A stretch of DNA of 64,000 bases, taken from positions 1 through 64,000 of the forward strand of contig JAPTJF010000081.1 of the NCBI GenBank assembly GCA_029339195.1, written 5' to 3'. Shown here in pieces: positions 52,478 to 62,648 of the stretch (the first letter of the stretch is position 1; every line of letters starts with the position of its first letter). A program made the position numbers and the translations under genes. Source of the DNA: Micractinium sp. NFX-FRZ. Its lineage: Eukaryota; Chlorophyta; Trebouxiophyceae; Chlorellales; Chlorellaceae. The notes under the pieces were generated by a model, which did not search any database, had not been told where the DNA came from, and worked only from the letters and a program-made list of their open reading frames with translations.

Positions 52478-55400
52478 TCAGCTCCCACCAGCCTGCTGCT
52501 GTGCTGCCGCCGCCGCTGCCAGCTCAGGCACCGCTGGCACCGCCGCCGCCGCCGCCGCTGCCGCCGCCGCCGCTGCCGCCGTCACTGCATCGTCGGCCAC
52601 GCCGCCACCCATGTCTTCGGCGGCGGGGGTGCCGACTGCTTGGGCCACTTGCATCATCCACTGCATCTGCTGCCGGTAGTACGGCTCCTTCAAGTCAAAC
52701 TTGCCGCGCGACTCCTGCAGGGCAGACCACAGCAGGCACAGCAGGGCACGCACGGGGTCAGCACAGCAGCTGCTGCCTCACAGCCCCCCCTCCAAAGACA
52801 GACGTTACTCCCAACCAGAAGGACAGCAAGCACCCCAGGCACGGCAGGGATCAGCGCAGTGTGCACGGTGTTGCACAGGAGAGGAGCACATAGTGCTAGA
52901 CTGAGCAGGCAGAGCAGGTGAGCACAGCAGGTCAATGTGACGCCCTCCACCACGCTGGCATCCCTGCCGCTGCGGCCGCCAGGTGCTGCCAATCAGTGCG
53001 GCCTGCTGCCTTGCACCCCACTGTAGACACCCCCCAGCCCTGGGCAGTCGCATTTGAAGGCATGGTGAGATGGAGCGCACCTGTGGGGCCCCGCCAGGCG
53101 TCAGCGGCGGCGCCCGCAGCGTGACGTGCACGTCGTAGCTCTGCCGGTTGTGCGCCACCAGCCGTAGCTCGCCGCTCACTGTGGCCCCGGGCTGGGACAC
53201 CACAACTGGCTGCTCCATCAGGCAGCGCAGCTGGAACCTGCGCCCACAGGAGAGGGCAGATAGCATAGCCGGGGAGAGGTTCGAGGATGGGTGGGAAGGG
53301 AGCAGGCGTGCAGGCGGCAGGTGGCGGTGGGTGGAAGGCTACGGCTGGGGCAGGCAATGCTCGTGCGTGCTATGCCTGTGAGGCTCCTGGTGAACGACGG
53401 GCTTGCAAGAATGAAAGCTTAAGCGCAGAAATGAAAGACAAACGACAAAAGAGTGCAGACTAGGGACTCGGGGAATCGGCTGGGCCCGCTGCTCTCACCA
53501 GTGGGTGATGGGCAGGCCGGGGGCGGTGGAGAGCCAGCGCTGGGACTGGCTGCCGTCGAAGAGGACGTCAAACCAGGAGGCCACGCCGTGCACTGCGGAA
53601 CGACAGTAGGAAAAGGGAAGAGTGCTGGCACCAGGTAAGAGGGGGACCGTCTGGTGAGCCACGCGCTGCCGTCACACGGGACGTCCGTCAGACCAGGAAG
53701 CCACGCCGTGCAGGCGGAGCGAGAGGGCGCAGGACGGCGGGTGGACGGGTGTGGGAGGGGTGCTCTGCCAGGCGTGGGCGCCGCGCACCTCCAGCAAGCC
53801 AGGCTACGCTGGGCAGGCAGGGGGCGCTGCGTGCGGCCTGCACAACCGCATCACCTCGCCCTCATGCCGCCGCAGCCCACCTCTTCATCCCCCTTGCCAC
53901 CCCTCGCTTGCTCCCACTGTAGAAGCTTTCCCGTGCTGGGCCCAGCCCCACCCAGCCATACCTGTGCAGGGCAGCGCCAAACAAACGCCACCGCAGTTCA
54001 ACACTTCATACCCCTCCCACCCTTGCTGCCCACCTCCGTAGAAGCTTTCCCGTGCTGGGGTTCCCCCCCCCCCCCCCCCCAGCCGCACCTGTGCAGGGCA
54101 CCGCCACTTGCAGGGACAGGGGGATGACGATTTCCTGCAGCTCCGCCTCGGTGACAGTGAGGAAGTCGAAGGTTTTGGTGACGCAGTTGGAGACGAGCAC
54201 GTTGGGAGGGATCTGGTCGACCACCACCTGCAGCCGAGTGGGCGGGAGGAAACGCGTGGGAAGCAGGCATTGTTGGCAGGCGGCAAGATGGCGGATGCCG
54301 CAGGTGGTAGTGGAAGGCACACGAGCCCACATTGGGCGGGATCTGGTGTACCACCACCTGCAGGTCAGCGGATGGGAGGAAACACGTGGGAACAAAGCAG
54401 TGTTGGCGGGGAAGCGCAGATGAATGGGAGGAAGCCATGTGGCAAACAAGCCAAGGCATATTTGGCACAGTAGCAAGAGGAGGGTGACGTGGCATGTGTT
54501 GGTGGACGGCACAGGAAGCCCACAGTGGGCAGAAGTCTGCTCCGCCGCCACCCGCAGCCAAACAAACAGGGGACAGCAAAGGCGCCTTCCTTTGGCGGGA
54601 AGTGGGAGGAGGGAGGGCGGTGCAGGTCCTCGGCGAGCACACGCGAGGTCGTGAACAGTTGGGGTGACCTGAAGCCCGAAACCCTACTCTGCCCACCCAC
54701 CTGGCCAAAGTACCCGGCGGTGGCGGGGCCGTGCAGGGGCGTGAGGTCCACGCCGTAGAACGAGCTGTTCTGGAAAAAGGTGCTCTTCTGGGCCACCTGC
54801 GGTGCTGAGAGGGGAGGGCACGGGTGTTAAGGGGGCGCTGCAGTGGTTGGCGCATCCCTGGCAAAGTGCTGGGCTGAGTCTGCCGCAGAGGAAAGGCAGC
54901 GAGCCGAAAGCCCGGTCCTTGCAGGCGCCCGGGCCGCCTAGCTGCAGGCCGTACTCCAAACACAGAAAGGCACCATGTGAGGCCGTGCAAACACCCGTGC
55001 TGCCGCCGCACCCACCTCGCCGTAGAGGGCCTCGTCGCTGAAGGCGCACACGTGCACACGGCCCAGGCGGGGGAACATCTTGCCTGCAGGCAGGCAGGCA
55101 TGTAGTCACACCATCAGTCACACACGCAATCACACCATGAGTCCCAGATCAGAGGAGCCGCTGGGAAGAGGAGCACAGCAGCCCGGGGCTGCAGGCAGAT
55201 AGCCAGGAAGCGGGCACACCCCTGGCCCCAGCCCAGGGCCGCCCAGGCAGGCTGAGACCAGTGCCTGCTCACCTCCCAACTTAAGAAGCTTGTGCCCCGG
55301 GCTGGCATGCTGGTGGCCTCAAGCCATATCTCCCCTTCCCTTTCCAGCCAGCGTAGCAGCACGGGCGGTTCCTTTCTTGTAACCCTGCTGCAGCCACCGC

Positions 55401-56301
55401 TCACCTCCCGGCTTCAGGAACTTGTCCCGGGCGTACAGGTAGGTCTCCAGCATGCGCTCGTTCACCAGCAGCGTGCCCATCGGCTCGCTCACCAGCACGT
55501 CCACCTGCACAGTGCGCAGCACCAGCTGGCATTCAGTCCAACAGCCCGGCGCGATCACTGGGGGGGGGGGCAGGTGTCAATTGAGTGCCCATCGGATCGC
55601 TCACAAGCACCTGCAGCACAACAGCAATGCACAGCAGTGGACCAACAGAGAAGTCAGCACTGCCGCCCGGGTGCGACTGCCAAGAGGGATCTGTCAAACA
55701 AGGCGCCTCCGCCTGCACATGCTCGCTCACAAGCATGTCCACCTACACAGAGCTGAGTGCAGGGAAGGCCCAGGGGGTCGAGAATTTGTTCATCGGCTAG
55801 GTCCAGAAATGCCTGGTGCCCGCTTCTTGAGGCAACCCCACCGCTCCACCTCCCCTGCTCCCGTCCGAGTAATACATCATTGGCAAAGGTGACACAACCC
55901 TGCTGCTGCAAGTCGAGCAGTACAGGAAGGCACGGACGGCGTACCTTCTCAGGCACCTCCACCTCCTCCACCTTGCCGTGCAGCACGCGGATGCGGTCCC
56001 CAATCCCCGGGTTGGCGGCTGCCAGCTGGCGCGCGTGGTGCGCCATGTCAGACGCCTCCACAGCGTACACGACGCGCGCCCCTGCCTGCAGACATTGCCA
56101 TGGAGCAGGAACACATAACAAGTAAGCGGTGGAGAGGCCCAGCGTGAGGTTCGCGAAGACAGGCTGGCACAGACTGCACCTCCCGCTGCATGGGCGGGCT
56201 GCGCCGTAGCGGGACACCTGCCTGGCACCCTTTCTGAAGGATGCTGCCACAGAGACAGGCCCCCCGCCGCAGCCCCAGCCTGTCCTTGCAGCAGCAGGAG
56301 C

Positions 56302-56339
<38 letters not shown>

Positions 56340-58039
56340 CAGCAGCAGCAGCGGCGGCAGCAGCAGCGGCGGCAGCAGCGGCGGCAGCAGCGGCGGCAGC
56401 AGCGGCGGCAGCAGCGGCGGCAGCAGCGGCGGCAACCGCAGCCGCGCCACAGCATGCAGGCGCTAGATGTCCGGACATGAGCTGGGCGCCCGCCCCCACC
56501 TGGGCTGCAAAGAGCGAGAGGATGCCGCTGCCGCAGCCCACATCCATGACCGCTTTGCCCTGGAAGTCCGCCGGGTTCTCTGTGATGGCGGCAAAGTAGG
56601 TGCCTGCAGGAAGGGACAGGGACAGATGGGCACACCCACACACATCAGCGAGCGAGCAGCGTAGGGCTTCCATGTGCTGCAGTGCCAGTGATGGCAGCAA
56701 AGTAGGTGCCTGCAGGAAGGAACAAGAAAAGCAAGCAAGCAGCATGAGGCGTCTATTTTGCAGCAGTTTGAGCAGCAACGGGTTCTCACTGATGGCAGCA
56801 AAGTAGGTGCCTGCAGGAAGGGACAGCAAAAGCAAGAAAGCAGTATGGGGCGTCTATTTTGCAGCAGTGTGAGCAGCAACGGGTTCTCAGTGATGGCAGC
56901 AAAAGTAGGCGCCTGCAAAAGTTGGGCATACCACCCACACCCACATCCACACCCACAGCCACACCCACACACACATACATAACTGCTGGTTGGGCGGGTT
57001 TGGTTCAGGGGCGGGCCTACACACCCCCAGTGCCCCAGATCAGCCCGCGTGGGTGCCACGCACATCACTTATCCTGGGGAGGGGCCCCCACACAGCCAGC
57101 TAGGACACCTGACCGGCGAGTGAGTTAAAAACCATAACACACACGGCAGCTCGTGCGCACATCAACAGCATCCCAGCCAGCTCAGCACCACCTCAGCGTG
57201 ACCCCAGCGCACAGACTCGCCCAAGACCGCCCTCCCAGCCGCAGCAGCCACCTCAGCGCCAGCGCCAGCTCACCTGTGCGTATGTAGTCCTGCAGCATGT
57301 TCTGCTGGTGCTGCAGGCATCCGTAGTAGTGGAAATACAGGTCGGCGCTGCCCTTGTCTGTTTTCACATCAAAGTGGCTCCCGCCAACCCCCGCCTCCTC
57401 CTCCTCCTGCTGCTGCTGCTGCTGCTGCTGCCGCCCCGCCGCCGCTGGCTGCTGCGCGTCCTGCGGCCGCGGCGACGGCAGGCTGATGCTGCTGCTGCCG
57501 CGGTTCGCCTGCTGCTCCAGTTCGTGCAGCGCATTCCTGGAGGGGGCATCCCAGCCGCGCAGCAGGAGGGTGCAGGTGGCAGCGGGGGCGGCGGCCCCGT
57601 CGGCAGCGGGGCCGCGCACCATCAGCACCCCTTCGCCTGCCCGCCAGACCTGCAGCATGAACCGCTTGCAGTAGGTTGGTTCTAGCTGACGTGTCCACTA
57701 CTCGGTGACAGAAGTGGGCCAGCGACAAGGACTGAGGGTTGCAGGCGGGACAAGGCAAGGCGGCGCACGGCCGGGGGGCCCACCGCATGCTATTGGCAAG
57801 GACGCCCTCCCGGTCCCCCGCCCGCGCCCAGCGCCCCTCCTCACCGAGCCGGCAATCAGAGGGACGCGATATCGCACGGCCCCTCCTTGGCCTTCGAGTG
57901 CCAACACCGTGCGGCCTGCCTGTTGATGAAGCCGCAGGGCCACCGTCTCCTCGCCGGACGTTGGAGAACTACCGACTGCATCTTGCACAACGCTGAGCGA
58001 TGCAGTGCCGAGCAACAGCCCGGACGCTTGACTTGGCAT
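52478..58039 (-). CDS. Histone/protein arginine methyltransferase CARM1 (PRMT4) type
   Basis: Type I arginine methyltransferase that transfers methyl groups from SAM to histone and RNA-processing proteins. About 11 exons, starting at 58039 ([20 protein letters not shown]). The N-terminal PH/EVH1-like module (57274-58039) carries a poly-Gln/Glu insert near 57400. The catalytic core is [20 protein letters not shown] and [13 protein letters not shown]; motif I is [17 protein letters not shown] (56.5 kb); post-I is [16 protein letters not shown]; the region before the double-E loop is [16 protein letters not shown]; and the double-E loop is [20 protein letters not shown] (55.45 kb). [23 protein letters not shown] and the THW loop in GLPITHW (53.5 kb) follow. 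The end is [19 protein letters not shown] followed by a poly-Ala tail encoded by GCN repeats (52.54-52.60 kb), with the stop at 52478-52480. All catalytic motifs are intact. At least four introns contain copies of neighbouring exon boundaries. Confidence 0.9.
53920..54360 (-). repeat. Duplicated junction blocks around CARM1 exons ([22 protein letters not shown])
   Basis: The exon start [10 protein letters not shown] (about 54228) has a copy about 130 bp upstream in transcription ([10 protein letters not shown], about 54358) with its CTGCAG acceptor. On the other side of that exon, TAGAAGCTTTCCCGTGCTGG and CACCTGTGCAGGGCA/TACCTGTGCAGGGCA blocks occur twice about 120-130 bp apart (53922/54038 and 53960/54088). 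The latter repeat the exon end and donor. Confidence 0.85.
54061..54081. repeat. Poly-C tract (about 20 nt)
   Basis: A pure C run on the plus strand in a CARM1 intron immediately after the duplicated GTGCTGGGG(TT) block. It forms one edge of the longer copy relative to its partner near 53945. Confidence 0.9.
55465..55755 (-). repeat. Three copies of the double-E-loop exon start (VLVSEPMG)
   Basis: The exon [18 protein letters not shown] (about 55508-55407) has intronic partial copies upstream in transcription: [11 protein letters not shown] near 55612-55585 and [11 protein letters not shown] near 55742-55710. Spacing is about 105-130 bp. Acceptor-like CAG/TAG sequences remain in front of each. 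Confidence 0.8.
56290..56440. repeat. CAG/CGG-type trinucleotide repeat, intronic
   Basis: An array of GCAGCA passing into GCAGCGGCG units on the plus strand, in the CARM1 intron after motif I. In a spurious read-through frame it gives poly-Ala/poly-Leu. The exon before it ends LFAAQ with a clear GTGGGG donor, so it is not coding in the predicted transcript. Confidence 0.9.
56584..56915 (-). repeat. Four tandem copies of acceptor plus exon start (TYFAAITEN)
   Basis: The plus-strand unit GATGGCRGCAAAGTAGGTGC plus CTGCAGGAAGG starts at 56584, 56690, 56791 and 56892, so spacing is 106, 101 and 101 bp. On the minus strand each copy is CCTTCCTGCAG|GCACCTACTTTGC, the acceptor and first codons of the CARM1 exon [16 protein letters not shown]. 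Only the 56584 copy is followed by the catalytic sequence. Copies 2 and 3 are nearly identical over their full length. Confidence 0.95.
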
Positions 58040-58435
58040 GCGAGCAAACTTGAAAGAGGGACTGTGCTTGAGAGCTGCTGATGCACCACACGCTAGCGAC
58101 CAGGACAATGTCGAGTGCCGGAAGGGAGTGCGACAGAGGTGCGCACGAAAAAACAGGGCATGCAGGACCTGGCCTAGGTCTCTGCACACCTTTCAGATGC
58201 TCACAATACGTCAAGTAACGGTGTGCAGGCTGGGCGGAGGAGATGCTTGCAGAATTGGGAGGCAGCGCAGCACGTGGGCAGCAGCACGAGGGTTTTTGGG
58301 CAGGCTGGTCAGGCATTTCAAGTCGTCGAATTTCGTATCGAAGTCAATGTGCCGGTTGTAACGCTGCGCCAGCTGCCTGCACTTGGCTGGCCTTGCCTCC
58401 TACTTGCTTGCTGCCTGCGCCCAGCAGCGCCCACC
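58040..58435. promoter_or_regulatory. Compact divergent promoter region (CARM1 / HAD hydrolase)
   Basis: Only 396 bp separate the two start codons, which point away from each other, so a shared or overlapping bidirectional promoter is likely. No TATA element is evident. An AT-richer patch (TTTCAAGTCGTCGAATTTCG, 58316 onward) lies about 100 bp from the HAD start. Confidence 0.5.
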
Positions 58436-61400
58436 ATGCTTGTTCAGGTCGCTCGGCTACCACTCATGACATCAACCGGTCGGGGAGTAGCGCCGACAGC
58501 AGCGCTGCAGCCCCCCCGCCCGCCGCCAGCGGCACGTCGGCGGCAAGCTGCTAGCACTAGCAGTCGCCTTGTCGTGGCAGCTGCAGCGGTGCGCTGCAGT
58601 GGAGCGCCTTTGCCTGCGTGCTGAACGTGAAACTAGCGCAATGACAAAGACTGCAGCAGTGTGGAGCGCGGGGCACTTGCTGTCCATGCAGCGACTGCAA
58701 TGAGGGAGGCGCACGTCACAGCCTGCCTGTGTAGCTGCCTCTCTTCAAAAGTTGTTTGTTTTTGCCTAAAATCAAGAATGGCCACTTGATGCGCCTGCTG
58801 CTCCCAGGGACAGCCATTGTGCATGTGTGCTGGAGTTTTGATGGCCATTGCCTGCCGCTCCCCCTGGATCCCAATCCTGCTGCTTCCCTTCAGGCGGCGC
58901 CAGCAGCTTGTGTGTTGCGCTCAACTTCCACGCTCCTTCCCTGACGCTGACCAGCCCTGACAACCTCCCTCCTGCCTCTTTCCTCTTGCCACCGTGCATC
59001 AGGCCGGCCCCAGCGATGTATTTGTGCTCGACTTTGACGGTGTGCTATGTGATAGCGAACACGAGGTGTGCTGGTTGGGGGGCAACGGCGGTTCCCAGTT
59101 CGTTTTGGTGCGCAGTTCCCAGTTTGGGACTCAAACCAGCTCCCTTTACAGGCGCTGCTCTCCCGTCCCTGCGTGCATCTCACACCATATGCAGATGGCG
59201 TCTCACCTGCTGTCGTGTCATTCATCCCTGCCCGCTCCCAGGTCTCCACCTCTGGCTTTGAGGCCTGCCAGGGCTACTGGCCCGACCTGTTTGGCGGGCT
59301 GAGCGGCGAGGAGCAGCAGCGGGTGCGGGCGGGGATGCGCGCCACGCGGCCACGTCTCATCAAGGTGTGCGCCCTTACTAGCTGCCACCCGCTGGGGCTG
59401 AGGGCTCCATGTCATCGTGCCCCCACAGCGTGCCGCCGAGGCTGACAGGCGGCAACAGCAGCTGCCATTGCGAGGCAGGTGCTGGGCCGGCAGGGCGTGT
59501 GCCGATGCAGCACATCAGCGACAGGTGGTTGCAGGTCGCAGCTTGGCACACGTGTGCGCTGCACCCCGCAGTGCTCATGTCACCAGAGTGCTTCCCCTCC
59601 CTGTACCTGGCCTGGCCTGCCTGCCTGCAGGGGTGGGAGGCTCTGGTGATGGCTCGGCTGGTGCTGGAGGACGACGGGTGAGGGAGGGAGGGGCACTGCG
59701 GTATTGATTGGGGAACACTGACTTTGTGCGAGTGAGAGAGGTGGGGGCTGTTCGAGCGCATCCTTTCAGACAGAGAGTGATGGCCAGGCTGGTGCTGGAG
59801 GCTGACAAATGAGTGGGGTTGTGTGTGGGGGGAAGGGGCGGGGCGCTGAATTATGCCAGAGAGAGCTTTGCCGTCTGTGCTTGCGCATCGTTTCAGACAG
59901 AGAGTGATGGCTCGGCTGATGCTGGGGCAGAGCCAGTCGGTGTGCTGCTGCTGCACCCAACATGGATGGGCGGCTGGGTGGGCTGCTGCCTAGGGACAAT
60001 GGGGGAGTGAGTGCAGCGGTGCGGGGGCGGCAGCCTGGGTGCGACCCGAAGGCCTGGAATGTTGGGTGGGGCTGGCCTGCAGCCTGGGGGGGAGGGGGTG
60101 GCATGGGGTGTTGGTGGGTCGTGCTGCCCGCTGGCGGTGCGGCGGCAGCCTGATATGCCCTGGCATCGTCTCGAAACGGAAGCCTCTTCTTGAGGCCCTT
60201 GATGGGCTGCAACTCAATGCCCTCATTCCCAACCCCTCTGCACGTTGCAACCCCTCCCTCCCTGCAGATCGACAGGCTGGCAGGCTGGTGTCCCAGCCAT
60301 CCTCACTTTGCCCCTCAGCCTCTGCCTCCTGCCTGCCCCGCCCCCTGCCCTCCAGCAACGTGCAGCGCATCCTGGGCGACTGGGAGCCCCTGCTTGCTGC
60401 CACGCTGGCGGCCTGGGGGGAGGGCGACGGCGCCTCGCTGGCAGCCGCCTTTGAGAGCCACCGAGCAGAGCAGATGAAGGGCAACCCCGATCGCTGGCTC
60501 TCGCTCAACCCGCTCTACCCAGGCGTGGCGGATGCCCTCTCCGACTCGCCCTACCCCTTCTACATTGCCTCCTCCAAGGCAGCCAGCCGCCTGGTGACGC
60601 TGCTGAATGCAAGCCTGGGGATGGGCGTGGAGGAGGGCTCCCCGCGCCTCTTTGCCTCCCTCATACCCCCGAACGAGCGCAAGATCGCGGCGCTCCGGTG
60701 CGCGGGCGGGCCCGGGGCGTGTGCGGGGAGGGTTAGTGCACTCGTGGTGTGCAGGCAGTGTTGGAGAAGTGTTTGTGTGGAGGGAGTGTGGGTGTGTCGT
60801 GGGTGCTCGGGCAGAGCTGCCCTGGAGCGGCTGCCCCAGCTGCAGGCAAGCTGTTGGCAGCTGATGCCTGCCTGCTGCCAGCGCTGCCCCTCGTTTGCCC
60901 CGTCATCGCCCGCTCTTCCCCACCCTCACTCCACGCCATTCCTCACCCTGCTCCCTCCCCGCCCTGTGCTGTCGACAGGGAGATAGCCGGGCGGCCGGTA
61001 GCTCAGGGAGGCGCCACGATGCACTTTGTGGACGACAGGTTTGAAACGCTGGAGGCGATAGCGGAGCAGGCGCCCGACCTTATGAGCAGGCAGGTGGAGG
61101 TGGCGAGGTGTCAGGGATGCTTGGTGCAGAGTGGGTGGGCAGGCGGGGGTGGCAAGTGGGGCGGGCACATACCTGAGTGAGGCCAGCTTTGCAGCGCTTG
61201 GACAAGGCCCCTTGACGCTAAGCGCGGCTGCGCCGTGGTGGGCAGTTGATGTGCACACGGGGCTTAGCGTGCGTGGCAAACCTGCCTTGCTGTCGGGTGC
61301 GCCACCCTGACCCCTCGCCTCACCCCACCTGCGGACCCCCTGCCCTGCCCTGCCCTGCCCTGCCCTGCAGCTGGAAGCTGTATCTGGCCGACTGGGGGTA

Positions 61401-62174
61401 CAACACGCCGCAGGAGCGCGCGTCTGCGGCGGCGCTGCCCGGCGTGCGCGTCCTCACGCGCCCGCAATTCTGCGAGCTGCTGCGGTGGGGGGTGGTCATG
61501 GAGGTGCGGGTGTTGTGGGGTATCTGGGGCTGGGCTGGGGGCTATGCTGGGATGGTGCCTACTGCCTGGGCGGAGGTTCACGGCGAATTGGTGCTGGGGC
61601 TGGGGCTGGGTGGGCTGGGGCTGGATAGCGTGTGCCTGAGGAGTGGCCATGGAGGTGCGCAGGGGTGAGGTGTGTGGTCATGCGTTGCTGGCTATGGTGG
61701 GATGGTGCCGGGGCGTGGGGGTGAATCAGGGGCAACGGTTGGGCTGGAAAGGGCGTGGGCGGGGCGGGGTCATGCAGGCGCCAATTGCTGTGTCCTAGGA
61801 TGAGTTGATGGGGCAGGGTGGGGTGGGCATGTCGGGTTTCGCGCTCGGGTGGGGTGGGGTGTGCGGCTGCTGGCGTGGTGTGTGCCGCCGCGAGGTGCAC
61901 TTACAGCGAGTGGGCACGCTTGAGCAGGCATCGTCAGCACAATGCCAAGCCCAGGGTGCCAGCAAGACAAAGGAGGCAGTTACGCCATGCGTGCGCTCAG
62001 CCTGCCCTCCTTCCCAGCCCACTCTGAACCCCTGTTAGTAATCACCTGCCCTACCGGCCGGCCCACTCTCAAACCCGCTTACTCGGCTGCCCCCTCCTTC
62101 CTCCACGCCCTCTCCAGGTCGATGATGGATGCGAGCCCACGCGGGAGGAGGTGGAGGAGATGGCGCGCCAGTGA
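58436..62174 (+). CDS. Plastid-targeted HAD-superfamily hydrolase-like protein
   Basis: Putative phosphatase of the haloacid dehalogenase fold. Exon 1 (58436 to about 58564, MLVQVARLPLMTSTGRG to SSRLVVAAAA) is a typical algal chloroplast transit peptide and joins in phase to AGPSDVFVLDFDGVLCDSEH (59015). There DFDGV is HAD motif I, with the nucleophile Asp and the second Asp. Later exons: 59241-59364 (YWPDLFGGLSGEEQQRV), 59628-59681 (WEALVMARLVLEDDG), 60356-60698 (WLSLNPLYPGVADAL; motif II in YPFYIASSKA; motif III Lys probably in NERKIAALR), 60979-61114 (MHFVDDRFETLEAI; motif IV), 61372-61502 (LYLADWGYNT) and 62118-62174. Phases agree where checked. The exon ending near 61114 uses GAG|GTGTCA in my model. 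Related plant and cyanobacterial proteins are uncharacterised; the substrate is unknown. Confidence 0.82.
59636..59945 (+). repeat. Three copies of an exon (VMARLVLED) with donor region
   Basis: GTGATGGCTCGGCTGGTGCTGGAG (59645 onward, written here only in part as exon sequence VMARLVLED) is repeated near 59778 (VMARLVLEAD) and 59906 (VMARLMLGQ) at about 130 bp spacing, inside the following intron. Each is preceded by TTTCAGACAGAGA in copies 2 and 3, giving them acceptor-like AGs. The phase works for the first copy joined to NVQRILGDW. Confidence 0.85.
61490..61720 (+). repeat. Duplicated exon end (CATGGAGGTGCG) in the HAD gene
   Basis: GTCATGGAGGTGCGGGTG closes the exon near 61502; GGCCATGGAGGTGCGCAGG recurs about 150 bp downstream (61647). 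Both are followed at a similar distance by GCTATG(C/G)TGGGATGGTGCC, so the unit includes intron sequence. Confidence 0.75.
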
Positions 62175-62648
62175 TCGGCATGAGCTTGAGCGTGACATCA
62201 ACAGCTTGTGGGGCACATGCTGGGCAGCAGCCTGGCTTGGGTGCACAGCGTGCGCAGCACATGCCCCAGCACACATCATGTACAATTGCTATGCTGCAAT
62301 GCAATCGTTTTCGAAGCTGAGCAGCCAGGTTATTGTGCTGCGTGAGGTTGGGTGAGCAGCTACGGGGGAAAGGCGGCAGGGCAAGGCCTGCTTGCAAGCG
62401 TTGGTTGCGGCAGGCGGCAGGCGTTGCAGGCGGCGATGTGGGTGGGTGTCCTCGAGCCTGCTGTTCGGCAGACAGCGGCAACACGTGCTCAAGCTGCGTT
62501 CTGGGAGGAAAGGGACAGCTTCAGAGGTCCCCATGCAAGCTTTAGAAAGCAGAGCTCCCCTTGCTCAAAAAGGCCTCGGCCATTGCCCCCTCAACCGCCC
62601 ACAGCTCCGACAGCCCAGCCTCGACTGCCCAGCAATCTACCAGCAGTC
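62175..62648. other. Intergenic region after the HAD gene
   Basis: Holds the HAD-gene 3' UTR and the upstream region of the next codirectional gene. No TGTAA signal, repeat or convincing coding frame was found. Confidence 0.45.

Noticed and set aside
53275..53300. tRNA B-box-like GGTTCGAGGATGG
   Set aside because: No A box or cloverleaf is found around it; the match is short and expected by chance.
56048..56835. Poly-Ala/poly-Cys/poly-Leu proteins from the trinucleotide array
   Set aside because: The array is in a CARM1 intron: the exon before ends LFAAQ with a GT donor and the next begins [10 protein letters not shown] after a CAG acceptor in the same phase.
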